DNA of 64,000 nt from Echinicola vietnamensis DSM 17526 (GCF_000325705.1 NC_019904.1:4652001-4716000); one strand, 5' to 3'. Positions 53,149-63,498 are shown, numbered from the stretch's first letter. The notes: generated by a model from the letters alone, not told the origin. Made by a program: numbers and translations.

Positions 53149-54615
53149 TCACTCTACATTCGTAATCCGGAAACTCCAAGCATGCTGGCAGGGCATCTGG
53201 TTAGAGGCCAAGCGGGGTACGGTAACCAAGAGATCTTTTCCTTGCTGCTGAAAATCCAGTGGAGCATCATGCCCCAGCAACGTGACTTCCGTGGACGTGC
53301 TGGCCTGGAGGTCCTTGATGCGTAATGTCTCCGCCGGATAGACAGGGCTGATGGCATATACATCTCCTTCTTTTTGGGTAAAGAACAGCTGTTTGACGGC
53401 CTTTCCGGGAGTGGGATCGATGGTTTGCTTGAGGATGTAATCACCACCACGATATCCCTTCTCGTGGTCAATTTCACGGTCTCCTTCAGACCATTGGGCA
53501 GCCTTAGTCCATTTTCTGGTACCATAGATAGCTTCCCCATTCACTTCTAGCCATTGGCCTATTTCGAGCAGCCTCTCTTGCATGATGGGAGGAATGTTTC
53601 CCCGAGCGTCTGGACCGATGTCCAGCAGGAGATTACCGCCATTGCTCACGATATCCACCAGCATCAGGATCAGGGCCTGGGCACTATTATAGTCCTGTGC
53701 ATCTTCGTTTTGGTTGTATCCAAAGGAAAATCCCATGCCGCGGCACTCTTCCCATGGCTTGTCAAAGGTCTTACCGGCCTCGTATTCGGTCGTATAGTAA
53801 CCGCCATGCTGTTGGCGAAGGCCTTTGCCCCAGCGGTCGTTAACAAGAATATGGTCTTTGGCGGCCGATTCGTTATAGAGCCAGGCCAGGAATGCTTCAC
53901 TTTTCCACTGCTCCCCTTCCATTTCCCATTCACCATCCGTCCAAAGAATATCCGGTTGATAACGCTGGACCAGATCTTTGATCTGGGGGAGATAATGATC
54001 TTCTACAAACCGCTCCTTGTCATGCTGCCACCACGGGTGGTACCATTCGTACAGGGAGTAATACACCCCCATCTTCACTTCCGTCTTGCGCACCGCCTTG
54101 GTAAGCTCACCGACAAGGTCTCGATGGGCCCCTACTTCCATGCTGTTCCAGGCAAATCCACGGTCATTGGCCTGTTCGTTTGGCCACAGGGTAAAACCGT
54201 CATGGTGCTTGGAAGTCAGGACAATGTATTTGGCTCCGGCCTCTTCAAAAAGTGCCGCCCATTCCTTGGGATCGAACAGGTCTGCGGTAAACATTTCCCC
54301 AAAATTATAATAAGGAAAATCCTCCCCATATGTTTTGACATGGTATCGGTATACTTCATCCCCTTCAAAATCTCCATTGCCAAACAACTTTTTGCTCTGC
54401 AGCCAATACTGGTACCACTCGGTATAAGTGCCTTTGGGTGACCATGCGGGCACCGAATACGGCCCCCAATGAATAAAAATCCCAAATTTCGCATCCTCAA
54501 ACCAAGCGGGCACTGGCCGCTGATCCAAGGAAGCCCAGTTGGCCTCATATTCCTGCGCCTGAAGGGAAACGGTCACTACCATCAGGCAAAGGAGCAATAA
54601 TCTTTTCGTTTTCAT
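53149..54615 (-). CDS. GH29 family alpha-L-fucosidase, exported
   Basis: 488 residues. Signal peptide LLLLCLMVVTVSLQAQ. GH29 features: WFEDAKFGIFIHWGPYSVPAW, AKYIVLTSKHHDGFTLWP, and the nucleophile block QPDILWTDGEWEM with D227. The C-terminal region is a beta-sandwich. It removes alpha-linked fucose from glycans in the periplasm or at the surface. It is on the same strand as the GH20-like, acetyltransferase and sulfatase genes, so a shared fucosylated, sulfated glycan target is likely. The spacer before it (54616-54849) has repeat remnants with no gene. Confidence 0.96.
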   Translation of the reverse strand: MKTKRLLLLCLMVVTVSLQAQEYEANWASLDQRPVPAWFEDAKFGIFIHWGPYSVPAWSPKGTYTEWYQYWLQSKKLFGNGDFEGDEVYRYHVKTYGEDFPYYNFGEMFTADLFDPKEWAALFEEAGAKYIVLTSKHHDGFTLWPNEQANDRGFAWNSMEVGAHRDLVGELTKAVRKTEVKMGVYYSLYEWYHPWWQHDKERFVEDHYLPQIKDLVQRYQPDILWTDGEWEMEGEQWKSEAFLAWLYNESAAKDHILVNDRWGKGLRQQHGGYYTTEYEAGKTFDKPWEECRGMGFSFGYNQNEDAQDYNSAQALILMLVDIVSNGGNLLLDIGPDARGNIPPIMQERLLEIGQWLEVNGEAIYGTRKWTKAAQWSEGDREIDHEKGYRGGDYILKQTIDPTPGKAVKQLFFTQKEGDVYAISPVYPAETLRIKDLQASTSTEVTLLGHDAPLDFQQQGKDLLVTVPRLASNQMPCQHAWSFRITNVE

Positions 54616-54849
54616 AAGTTCAGGAAGTTACTATTTTCAGTTAATGATTTGTTCAACGTTGGCATTATTTCTCATCACTACTCAATGGACAAAACTCCTT
54701 ACCGAACGTCATCACGAACGCCATGGCCACGGAGTAGCGCGATCCCATTATCCAAAACATGGGCTCGCTTCGCCATCCTTCTCCCCCTCCCGGACAGGCA
54801 AGCGCTCAGGATGACGAAAGGGAAATGCTTTACCACCTCTTTCTCCCTT

Positions 54850-55974
54850 TCAGGGGTTCGTTTGTCCTTCCAGTTCATTCACCCTGTCAAACATCACTCG
54901 AAAGGTATGCCAAGCGGTTTCATTGCCTCCTTCTTGGTCAGGTTTATTGGCATAAAACCCTTCCATAAAGCCTCCTGCACTGGACCAAACGGTTTGCATC
55001 ATGCCGTAAAAGTTGGGCTTCATTTCTTCGGTAGCCGAATCCCTAAACCGGTACATATCCTCTACCTGCTGCGCGGACACCTTGGGTTTACGCCAATTGC
55101 ACGTCAGCACACGAAGGCCCTTCATGGCGAAATAAACGGCCGACTGATCAGGTCTTTCGTAATGCCAATCCCCGATCACCACATCCTTTGGGATCATGTC
55201 AATGGCTCGGTGGGTGTTGTTCATGCTGGCTTCCCACATTCCCAGTCCGGTGATCTTCCCATCCAGCAGGCGGTCTCCCCAGATCCATAGCTCCCGGCCG
55301 CTATCAGCCAAATGATTGCGGATTCTCCAAACTTCATCCGCAAAGAGCTTGGCCTTGTCCCTTCCGCTACAACGTGGACATTGGTCGTCTCCGATGTAAA
55401 ACACCTCGTCCATCCCTGCATGAAAAGCCTCTGCTTCAAAGGCATCACAGATTTCATCTACCAAATCAAAGACCACCGCATGCACATCCGGATGCAGGGG
55501 ACAGTAACTTTTGCAATAAAGCCCATCTTCATTGGGCCATTCGTAATTCTCGGGCAATTGCACGTGGGGCGTCTCATCAAACTCCGGATATACTTCCAGC
55601 AATTTACCCAAATCACCATGCCAAGACTGATGGCCGAGCAAGTTGACCTGTGGAATAATTTGAATGCCATTTTCCCGACATACCTTTACCAACTGCTTTA
55701 CCTCTCCTTTGGTCAGTGGATCATCTGCCCGAAGTTCGGGATGGCTTTCATATTCATAGCCATATTCCACACGCAGTATCAGTACATTTACCTTGCGCGG
55801 AGCCAATTCTTCGTCGATGAACTGCACAAACCTGTCCAGTTCATTGGGAGAAGGGGCGGCAATGGCAAACGCCCGCACCGGAAGTTGGCGGGAGGTAGTG
55901 TCCTGCCCCTTAAGGCCAAAAACATTGGCCAAAATCACCAATAGTGTACAGCATAATTTGAAGAAATTGTTCAT
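54850..55974 (-). CDS. GH20-like glycoside hydrolase, exported
   Basis: About 374 residues from ATG at 55974 (MNNFFKLCCTLLVILANVFG signal); the frame is open to 56058 and would overlap the next gene. The barrel has GIQIIPQVNLLGHQSWHG and the catalytic pair in AFHAGMDEVF (H185-x3-D189-E190), the GH20 H-x-G-x-D-E pattern. A CPRC cysteine pair follows. True hexosaminidases of GH20 are longer and carry a GH20b domain, absent here, so the enzyme is a short, possibly specialised member that may act on N-acetylhexosamine residues. Confidence 0.85.
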   Translation of the reverse strand: MNNFFKLCCTLLVILANVFGLKGQDTTSRQLPVRAFAIAAPSPNELDRFVQFIDEELAPRKVNVLILRVEYGYEYESHPELRADDPLTKGEVKQLVKVCRENGIQIIPQVNLLGHQSWHGDLGKLLEVYPEFDETPHVQLPENYEWPNEDGLYCKSYCPLHPDVHAVVFDLVDEICDAFEAEAFHAGMDEVFYIGDDQCPRCSGRDKAKLFADEVWRIRNHLADSGRELWIWGDRLLDGKITGLGMWEASMNNTHRAIDMIPKDVVIGDWHYERPDQSAVYFAMKGLRVLTCNWRKPKVSAQQVEDMYRFRDSATEEMKPNFYGMMQTVWSSAGGFMEGFYANKPDQEGGNETAWHTFRVMFDRVNELEGQTNP

Positions 55975-55982
55975 AACGCTTA

Positions 55983-57221
55983 TTATAGTTTTAATCGAAT
56001 TTGTTTTCTTTCCAATAAACCTGTGAGCAGGACGATGGCCAGTGCATAGCCTAAGCACTTCAGGATCCCCAAATGCCCCGTGCGCAGAACATCAGGCAAC
56101 TGTACCCCTACCATGACATAAAGTGCATAATGGACATACGGAATCAGGTAACAAGTCAAGGTACTTGTTCCTGCAGGTTTGAGCCAGCTAAACCACGCTT
56201 TCTTCCCTTTAATGTCTACCAGCCAAATAAAAAAACCAAAAGCGGCCACGCTTATGGTCAGGCAAATGGCCACCCAAGAAGGTGAGTCACCGATTTTATG
56301 AATTCCCCAAAGGGGTCTTGTAGCGATACCATAGCCTAGCATCACCCCTGAAAAACCCGTTACAAATTGCGCAAAGCGTCTTGACTGTCCCTGTAAGAAC
56401 CATCTTTGATAATAAAGTGACACCACTACACCCGCCATGGTAAATGCCGGCATGGCACCATTCCCCACGATCCACACATAAGGCTTGACGGGCTCCAGAA
56501 ATTCCAGCAAGCCCAGGCTTTCCAACGAATTAAAGGCCATGAAGAAGAGAAAAGCCATCCATTGTTTAAGGAGATTGCCTTTGGTAAACAGGAATATCAA
56601 GGCACAAATCAGGTACGCCCATCCTATCAATCCCAAAATCCCATACCAATGGAACTTCATACCACTCAGGTTGGCTTCAGTGCCTCCCCGGTAAAGAAAT
56701 GCCATGATCACCAACAACCCGATCCCGATCCCCCTCAACCCTCTTTTAGCGACTTTCCTCCAGCCCAAAGGATAATCCATCCAGATCAAGAAAAAGCCCG
56801 CTGTGATCAATAGCTGCCAAACAGGCTTGGTCAAGGGCGCTTGTGCCGCATAAGATTCCAAGTTGACGTGAAAGATGCCCATGACCAACAATGCCAGCCC
56901 CCGTAGGATAATATGCTCCGCCAGCTTGATCTTGGGTATTCTTTTACGAAAACGATTCTGCAGCGCAAATGGAATGGATAAACCAACGATAAATAGAAAT
57001 GCTGGAAAAATGACATCCGAAAAGCCTAGTCGATCCTCCCCGACCGCAGCATGGCCCAACCAATCGGGGTATCCCTCCAATGTCCACAAGTCGTTCACAA
57101 AAATCATCAACAGCATGGTAACCGCCCGAAACACATCGATGGCATACGATCGCTTCGCTTCAATTATCGGTTCCGAAACTTTGGACGGCCTTTGGGTTTT
57201 CGTAGGATTATTGACATGCAT
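55983..57221 (-). CDS. HGSNAT-like membrane acetyltransferase (DUF5009/YeiB-type)
   Basis: 412 residues with about ten membrane helices. RSYAIDVFRAVTMLLMIFVNDLW (about 24-46), FSDVIFPAFLFIVGLSIPFAL and LAEHIILRGLALLVMGIFHVN are the family blocks of heparan-alpha-glucosaminide N-acetyltransferase-like proteins. The family can acetylate terminal amino sugars using cytosolic acetyl-CoA across the membrane. Genes for a GH20-like enzyme and a sulfatase on either side fit a stepwise breakdown of amino-sugar-rich, sulfated glycans. The gene stops nine bases before the GH20-like start. Confidence 0.88.
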   Translation of the reverse strand: MHVNNPTKTQRPSKVSEPIIEAKRSYAIDVFRAVTMLLMIFVNDLWTLEGYPDWLGHAAVGEDRLGFSDVIFPAFLFIVGLSIPFALQNRFRKRIPKIKLAEHIILRGLALLVMGIFHVNLESYAAQAPLTKPVWQLLITAGFFLIWMDYPLGWRKVAKRGLRGIGIGLLVIMAFLYRGGTEANLSGMKFHWYGILGLIGWAYLICALIFLFTKGNLLKQWMAFLFFMAFNSLESLGLLEFLEPVKPYVWIVGNGAMPAFTMAGVVVSLYYQRWFLQGQSRRFAQFVTGFSGVMLGYGIATRPLWGIHKIGDSPSWVAICLTISVAAFGFFIWLVDIKGKKAWFSWLKPAGTSTLTCYLIPYVHYALYVMVGVQLPDVLRTGHLGILKCLGYALAIVLLTGLLERKQIRLKL

Positions 57222-57501
57222 TGGCTGAATTTAATACTTTATTTTATTAAAAACTAAACCATCAATAATGTAATTTATACAATAATAGTTTTTTATTTAA
57301 TGATTTTTTTTACAAACAACCCTTAATACATCGAAAATTACCGGAGCTGTGAAGTAAAATGTGAAAGGTATTATTGTTTTAAGATGGCTATATCAATCCC
57401 AGTGAGGACATTGTTTTTTGGCAACTCGTATAGTAAAATTTACCTGCATGGGTGAATGGTTAGATTTCAGTAAAATCGCTCACCATATCGAGGTTATTTT
57501 T

Positions 57502-59124
57502 TTATTCACTCGTTACTTTACTTCCCCACCAATCGTCATTGGGCTGCCATCCAGGTGAAAGCATAGCTTTCCGCTGCTCTTCGAGTGTTTGTAGACGCTG
57601 GGTCCTCATCCGTTCTTGCCACTCGGCTTCCTTTGCAGGATCATAATTAGGGTCAGGATAGGGAAACCGAGCCTTATGCGCTTCCAGATAGTCCCGTAGC
57701 TTTTGGGTGAGCCGCTTCACGGTTTTCGGCTCTGAGCCGGCAAGGTCATGCTGCTCGTACGGATCCGAAGGTAAATGGTAAAGCTCAGCTTGCCCATTTT
57801 CCCAGTAATATATCAGCTTCCACTCACCGGACCTGATAATGGAACTTGGATCGCCCCCTTGGTTTCCATAGTGGGGATAATGCCAATAAAGATCCCGGGG
57901 ATTGATCTTTTTACCCTCCATCACAGGTACCAAGCTCACCCCCTCCACTCCTTTCAGGGCTGTCAAGTCTCCACCGGTCAACTCTACCAGTGTAGGCAAT
58001 AAATCAATATTACTGGCTGGCGTTTGGATGGCTCCTCCTAGGGTGCCTGGCACCTTTATGAAAAGGGGCACTCGAAGTCCTCCTTCCCACTGATACCCCT
58101 TCCCTCCACGGAGGGGCAAATTGGAGGTGGAGAAATTATCGCCAGAAGCTACACCACCATGGTCCGATGTAAACACCACTAAGGTATTGTCAGCCAGCCC
58201 CTGAGCCTCCAAGGCCTCCAACACCATTCCCACGGCCTCATCCATGGTATCCACCAATCCCCCGTACACTGGATTATCCTGCACCTGTCGAATGGGCATC
58301 CGTCGTTCCATGGCATACCCATTGGCTGCAATACCCGACTCCTCAGCTTTGTCACGGTACTTGGACCACTTCTCTGCCGTCGTCTGGATGGGGCCATGTA
58401 CGGCATAAAAAGATATCATGGCAAAAAAGGGCTTCTCATGTGCGTTTTCGATAAATGCTGCTGTCTCTTTTGCCAGACGGATGCTGAGGTTTTCTCCATC
58501 TGGCCCTTGGCTAAGCTTTGGATTATCATATGGGGCAAAATAGCCGCCCTTTGGACTGCCCGCTTCATAACCACCGATATTGATATCGAAGCCATGGTCC
58601 TCAGGGAATGAACCTTCACCGCCCAAATGCCATTTTCCCGCAAAAAAGGTCTCATAACCATTTGCTTTCATGGCTTCTGGAATGGTGATAAGCTGATCGG
58701 GAAGGGAATGGGAATAATTTGGCGGAAGCAACTGGGTGAAGCGTCCATAATTTCGCCATTGCTCTCCCTCTGGGGCACCTATCCAATCGGTAATACCGTG
58801 TACTGCGGGCGTAACACCTGTCATCAACCCCGCCCGCGAGGGACTACAAACCCTTGACGAAGCATATCCCTGCTCAAAACGAAAAGCTGCATTTCCTAAC
58901 TTGTCGATATGTGGGGTTTCATAAAAATCACTTCCCGTAATGCCCAAATCATGATACCCCAGGTCATCCACCAAAATTACCAAGACATTGGGCTGGTTGT
59001 TTTCTTGACCACTTGCTGGATGAATGGCCACCAATCCTAACATCAATGAAACCAATACAAACGGTTTTAAATCCCGCTTAAAAAACAAATTCACCATACT
59101 GCTCAGATCATATAAATTTCGCAT
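57502..59124 (-). CDS. S1 family sulfatase, exported
   Basis: 540 residues; ATG at 59097 (MVNLFFKRDLKPFVLVSLML) is an equally good start. Metal-binding aspartates in VLVILVDDLGYHDLG and the formylglycine motif C93-SPSR in ASSRVCSPSRAGLMTG identify a type I (S1) sulfatase that requires modification of the cysteine by an anaerobic or aerobic maturase. FFAGKWHLGG and FTSDHGG are the remaining active-site blocks. It would remove sulfate esters from glycans in the periplasm. The gap before it (57222-57501) is AT-rich with no gene. Confidence 0.95.
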   Translation of the reverse strand: MRNLYDLSSMVNLFFKRDLKPFVLVSLMLGLVAIHPASGQENNQPNVLVILVDDLGYHDLGITGSDFYETPHIDKLGNAAFRFEQGYASSRVCSPSRAGLMTGVTPAVHGITDWIGAPEGEQWRNYGRFTQLLPPNYSHSLPDQLITIPEAMKANGYETFFAGKWHLGGEGSFPEDHGFDINIGGYEAGSPKGGYFAPYDNPKLSQGPDGENLSIRLAKETAAFIENAHEKPFFAMISFYAVHGPIQTTAEKWSKYRDKAEESGIAANGYAMERRMPIRQVQDNPVYGGLVDTMDEAVGMVLEALEAQGLADNTLVVFTSDHGGVASGDNFSTSNLPLRGGKGYQWEGGLRVPLFIKVPGTLGGAIQTPASNIDLLPTLVELTGGDLTALKGVEGVSLVPVMEGKKINPRDLYWHYPHYGNQGGDPSSIIRSGEWKLIYYWENGQAELYHLPSDPYEQHDLAGSEPKTVKRLTQKLRDYLEAHKARFPYPDPNYDPAKEAEWQERMRTQRLQTLEEQRKAMLSPGWQPNDDWWGSKVTSE

Positions 59125-60724
59125 AATGTAACATTATACAACTTTTTACTTATGAAACATAGGAAAAAATAAATATTACTTAAGCAAAACGTAAAATTTT
59201 CCATTTCGGTAGGTGATTATGCCTTACGGCTTGACTTCAAGATACCGCTTACCACTAGGATGCTCAGGAGCACTCCACCTCTTAAACCCGCTTTTTGCAT
59301 TAGGAATCGTAATGAGAGCTGAAACTACAAGGAAATCAGGCTGTTTGGAGATTGAATCATAGCATCGCTATGGTAAAATCGAAAACAGCAGCGAAGCGAC
59401 TGATTTTGAAGTAGGTTCAGGTCGCAATACTTGTGCACCGTGGTGTAGATAGGCTAATGCATAATGCGGGTTAAAGGAGTACCCGCAACACGGGCGATCC
59501 CTGCCTTGCAGGAAAGCCCTACCGCGTACTTTATACTTTCCCCATCATTAAACCAACTGCCCCACCACTTTTGTGGATCAAGCGGAAAAGTTGGGGACTG
59601 CCAGTTTTACTTATTGGCAAAACCACGGATAAAAAAAATGCCACAAAGACACCAAGGCACCAAGTGCATGTTGGCTTTGGCGGCGTATCATTGTTCTGAT
59701 AACTAAATTCATCATCTAGTCCGCATTTGAAATATGGACTGCAGGGAAGGGCATTTGTCATGCCCTCGTATAAGTACTCCATTATTATCGCTTGATCACA
59801 TTTTATCCATGGGGTGATCTGGGGAGAGGTGAAACACAAGATATTTTGTAACTATCATTATGTCTTATATATGTTCGAAAAATAGAGGCTGTCTCATAAG
59901 TCCTCGTCATTGCGATTCCGATGGATATCGGAAGAAGCAATCTCGTCATCCGTGCAATGAAAGCTCATCGAGATCACTTCACTCCGCTCGTGATGACGGA
60001 TTATTTATTTATGAGACAACCTCGACACATTCTTAGCCATGGGGTGAAGCCCATGGTAAATTTGCCCATACAATATAGCCGGTTTTAGCCGCATTGACCG
60101 CCCTATTCCCCACAACTTCCCGCTAAAACCCATTTGTGCGGATAGCGGAAAACCATCGTTGTAACGGTGTGAAGTATTCTTTCATCAGAACATGTCAATA
60201 TTTATTCCCTGGAAAAGTGGCTTGATCCCATTGATCATCAAGAAGGGGGCTACCGAAGTGCTGAGCTAGGCTTTTAGCCTTCGTTTCCAGCATGGGGTTT
60301 GGGGACAAACATCTACTTGAAGTCCCTGTCGGGCTGAAAAAAAATCCAAGGTGATCCTCTTAGACCAAGCGTAAAAGTTCGGGACTAGTCTTTTCGATGG
60401 TATGCTATTCGGCCACGGATGAACGTTGATAAAGACAGAAGATAGGATGCTTAGGCATTGTAAATCCGTGTTCATCTCCCCAAAAATATGACTTGATGCA
60501 AAATAACAGGAATTAAGGCTATATCGATGGCAAAACCCAGGCTAAATAAAAATGTACCCAAGACACGAAGTGGATGCTATAATCTACACGGAAAGTCATT
60601 AATAATTGCTTTGTGCCTTTGAGCCTTCGTGGCGAATCATTATTCCCCTAGATAACAAACTCTCCCCTCCCAGAAATATTGCTTGATCAGTTGAAACGCC
60701 AAAACATGCATTGAAAAAACAAAA
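59125..60724. repeat. Long gene-free region with mixed dispersed repeats
   Basis: No credible gene. It holds a remnant of the CACAAAGACACCAAGGCACC repeat (about 59642), hairpin words AGTCCGCATT...ATGGACT and GGGCATTTGTCATGCCC (about 59720-59765), MITE copy 3, a CCATGGGGTGAAGCCCATGG palindrome with TTCCCGCTAAAACCCATTTG (60030-60150; related to 4530-4680 and 26590), and a GGCCACGGATGAACGTTGAT unit (about 60410). It behaves as a repeat sink. Confidence 0.8.
59885..60023. mobile_element. 139-bp MITE-like element, copy 3
   Basis: Same length as the copies at 25950 and 26334. Its ends are the best preserved: GAGGCTGTCTCATAAG at the left and, inverted, GAGGTTGTCTCATAAA at the right. As in the other copies, CGACACATTCTTAG follows directly. 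Confidence 0.78.
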
Positions 60725-60754
60725 AAGTCCCCGGTTTCGCAACCGAGGACTTTT
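60725..60754 (-). terminator. Terminator after YtxH gene
   Basis: AAGTCCCCGGTT and AACCGAGGACTT pair with one mismatch around loop TCGC, followed (minus strand) by a T-rich run. It lies about 40 bases beyond the YtxH stop. Confidence 0.85.
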
Positions 60755-60794
60755 TATCAAATATTCTAGCCTAATGGCTTAGGATGCTTTAAAA

Positions 60795-61040
60795 TTAAGA
60801 TTCTTTAGCAATTACAGCATCTTTTTGTGCCTTGACCTTTTTGCTAAGATCAGAGATAGAACCTTTTAATTCATCAAATTTCTTGTCTAACTTTCCGTTG
60901 AGGGAATGAGCCAAATCTTCGCCTTGTTTTTGGACTTTTTTTCTAGTCTTGCCTCCTTCATCAGGAGCAAACATAATTCCCAAGGCAACTCCAGCAGCCA
61001 ATCCGGCTACTACTCCTAATAATACTTTTCCTTCACCCAT
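60795..61040 (-). CDS. YtxH domain-containing protein
   Basis: 81 residues. VLLGVVAGLAAGVALGIMFAPDEGGKTRKKV is the YtxH membrane motif (single hydrophobic helix ending APxxG..TRKK), followed by a charged coiled-coil tail (LDKKFDELKGSISDLSKKVKAQKD). Such proteins are stress-linked small membrane proteins of unknown mechanism. It ends in a strong terminator. Nothing here indicates a partner. Confidence 0.88.
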   Translation of the reverse strand: MGEGKVLLGVVAGLAAGVALGIMFAPDEGGKTRKKVQKQGEDLAHSLNGKLDKKFDELKGSISDLSKKVKAQKDAVIAKES

Positions 61041-61169
61041 AATTTTACAATTTTTAGTGATTTAAACTAATTTTAATTTTATTTTACAAAATTACGTCCC
61101 ATGGTTAAAAACTTATGTACCAAATGGATACGCACACTCATATTCAATCAACAACCATGCTAGAAATAT

Positions 61170-61634
61170 TCACAACCCCTGATATTCTTGATCATTTTCT
61201 TTTCGCAAGCGGCTTAACCCGTCCTCGGTCAGCCTAAAGATTTGTTTTTTTAGGATTCTAAAATCCTTTGCAAAAAGGGCTACCAATGCTTCCAATTCCT
61301 CTTGGCGCCTGAATACCTCCCTTGACACGGGACGACCTGTATAGCAGCCTTGACTGATCTCATGGAGCTGGCGGCTGACTTTGTCATCTACCTCTTCCCT
61401 TCTTCGATCCAAAATGGCCAACCGGTTTTCTATTTTCCTGGAGAAATTAAAATCAAGATCTTCCAAAAAATGATGGAAATACCCCGCCATTAGTTCCTTT
61501 AGAAAACGAATTTCATCTTGATAAAAGGCCAAATCAGACCTCCAATGCTCACCAAGCGCATAAAACTCAGTACTCAAGTCACCGTTTTGGTGCACGTTTG
61601 AGCTTTCTTTTTGATCTCCAAAACCAGCCTTCAT
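61170..61634 (-). CDS. Hypothetical helical protein
   Basis: 154 residues, soluble, no signal peptide; I do not recognise the family. The central helices (WRSDLAFYQDEIRFLKELMAGYFHHFLEDLDFNFSRKIENRLAILDRRREEVDDKV) and the C-terminal VALFAKDFRILKKQIFRLTEDGLSRLRKE suggest a helical bundle, perhaps of ferritin-like or stress-protein shape, but no metal motif is complete. It sits between the YtxH gene and the D-lactate dehydrogenase, all on the minus strand. Gene status is supported by length and codon pattern. Confidence 0.72.
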   Translation of the reverse strand: MKAGFGDQKESSNVHQNGDLSTEFYALGEHWRSDLAFYQDEIRFLKELMAGYFHHFLEDLDFNFSRKIENRLAILDRRREEVDDKVSRQLHEISQGCYTGRPVSREVFRRQEELEALVALFAKDFRILKKQIFRLTEDGLSRLRKENDQEYQGL

Positions 61635-61946
61635 AACTTATGGGGTGGATTGCGTCTACTTTTGGCATGCCCTTGTTTCTATCGTGGATTCAGGCCACAT
61701 TTGTTTTGGTGGCTTGGTAATCCCATCCCCCAAAACCGGCATCCCCTGTTGTGACCCTGAATTCGAAACGATATCCCAACCAATATTTAGTTGAAATCAC
61801 CTTTTTTGAGCCAATTGCACGAATTCGAAATACCATGTGCTTCTCTTGGATATAATTTAACCAAATGAACGCCTATTGACAACAAAATCTTAAAAAATAA
61901 ACACAAAGCCCTTTCCCCGAGGAGACCCGAAGGCTAATTGCAGCCC
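61635..61946. other. Gap between hypothetical protein and D-lactate dehydrogenase
   Basis: About 312 bases without a gene. I see no clear terminator, repeat or RNA; the upstream promoter of the hypothetical gene should lie here. Confidence 0.55.
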
Positions 61947-62939
61947 TTAGCCTCCTTTAAGCTCATGAGGACTGGATTCATTTTTTGCCCAGCAGTTGAG
62001 GTTAAAGGCTGTGACTCCAGCTATTTTTTCCAGTGCTTCTTTGGTCAAAAATGCCTGGTGGCTGGTGATCAAGACATTCTGGAACGTAAGCAAACGGGCG
62101 ATCACGTCATCCTGCAGGATATCTTCCGAATGATCTTCAAAAAACAGGTCTTCTTCCTCTTCGTACACATCCATCCCGAAACTACCGATTTTTCCGGTTT
62201 TTAAGGCCTCGATGACCTCTTTGGTATTCACCAAGGCTCCTCGACTCGTATTGATGAGCATCACTCCCTTTTTCATGTCTTCCATACTGGACGAATTGAT
62301 CATGTATTGGGATGAAGATGAGAGTGGTAAATGGAGGGTGATGATATCTGATTCGGTACAGAGCGTTTTAAAATCCACGTATTCGATCTCCAATTCCGCT
62401 TTCAAGCTTTCATTGATATAGGGATCATATGCCAACAACCTGCACCCAAATCCGCTGAGGGTTTTGGCCACTTTGCTGCCAATCTTACCGGTACCGGCGA
62501 TACCAATGGTTTTCCCTTCCATGTCAAACCCCACCAGGCCATCCAAGGAAAAATTCAAATCCCGCACGCGGTTATGGGCTTTGACCAATTTACGGTTCAA
62601 TGCGAGCATCAGCGCAACGGTATGCTCCGCAATGGCTGCAGGAGAATACTCAGGCACCCGGGCCACTTTTAGCCCCAATTCCTCCGCGGCAGAAAGATCG
62701 ACATGGTTAAACCCTGCAGAGCGTAATGCCAAATACTTCACGCCAAATTGCTGTAACTTTTCCAGTACCGGTCGGGAACCATTATCGGTCACAAAAATCG
62801 CTACCGCATCACTTCCTGCTGCCAGGTCTACCGTATCCATTGTCAACCGCACCTCCAAGAGCTTCAGCTCGTGATCCGAAAGTGCTTCCTTTAAATAACT
62901 ATGTTCAAATTTGTGGGCACTGAATGCTGTGATCTTCAT
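61947..62939 (-). CDS. ldhA: D-lactate dehydrogenase (2-hydroxyacid dehydrogenase family)
   Basis: About 330 residues from ATG at 62939 (MKITAFSAHKFE). It closely follows fermentative D-lactate dehydrogenase: SAGFNHVDLSAAEELGLKVARVPEYSP, AIAEHTVALMLALNRK, the NAD loop GIAGTGKIGSKVAKTL, TSRGALVNT with catalytic arginine, GMDVYEEEEDLFFEDHSEDILQDDV with catalytic glutamate, and ITSHQAFLTKEAL with catalytic histidine. It reduces pyruvate to D-lactate with NADH in the cytosol. It appears to be a single gene; the 500-base region upstream has no gene. Confidence 0.93.
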   Translation of the reverse strand: MKITAFSAHKFEHSYLKEALSDHELKLLEVRLTMDTVDLAAGSDAVAIFVTDNGSRPVLEKLQQFGVKYLALRSAGFNHVDLSAAEELGLKVARVPEYSPAAIAEHTVALMLALNRKLVKAHNRVRDLNFSLDGLVGFDMEGKTIGIAGTGKIGSKVAKTLSGFGCRLLAYDPYINESLKAELEIEYVDFKTLCTESDIITLHLPLSSSSQYMINSSSMEDMKKGVMLINTSRGALVNTKEVIEALKTGKIGSFGMDVYEEEEDLFFEDHSEDILQDDVIARLLTFQNVLITSHQAFLTKEALEKIAGVTAFNLNCWAKNESSPHELKGG

Positions 62940-63498
62940 CTTTAGTGACATTAAAAGGTGGATGGTAACGCGTAAAATAACGCCTTCAGAAAAGCTCTTT
63001 ACGGCTCCTTAAACATGCAAAAATTACTTACTAAAAGTAGCCAATTCCTCTTTACTTCAAAAGTATCCTTTCCATAATTTTGGATGCCCCCGTGTAAATC
63101 ACCTATGTTTTTTCATCCTAACCTCTATTTTTTTGTCGTTATGTTCATATACATTGGTCATGCCTCACAGGACGACTCCTACAAGGATTTACCTTCTTTA
63201 AACAACAAATGGATCCATAACGCAGCTGAACGGTTAAAAAAACACCATGAAAAGATGATTTTTATCATAAAACACTTCTTTTATTGAATATTTTTTTATT
63301 AAGATTAAAATTCTTTGTTCATTTACAAGTAGCAATACTCAATCATTAAAGAACCCCTTATATTAATCAACACGGAAAGAGACAAGCCTTAGCAAATCCC
63401 TCTATCAAGATACACCAACTCACTGAGGGATTCATGTCAATCGTAATGCGGCATTTAAATTGATAAGGAGTCTTGAAGCATCTTTCCAATTATTTGAT
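62940..63498. other. Intergenic region upstream of ldhA and receiver gene
   Basis: No well-supported gene. A 67-codon open frame at 63084-63287 on the plus strand has no family features. The region should hold the divergent promoters for ldhA and the receiver-like gene. Confidence 0.5.

Noticed and set aside
63084..63287. 67-codon open frame on the plus strand
   Set aside because: No recognisable domain, low-quality start context and AT-rich composition; could be chance.
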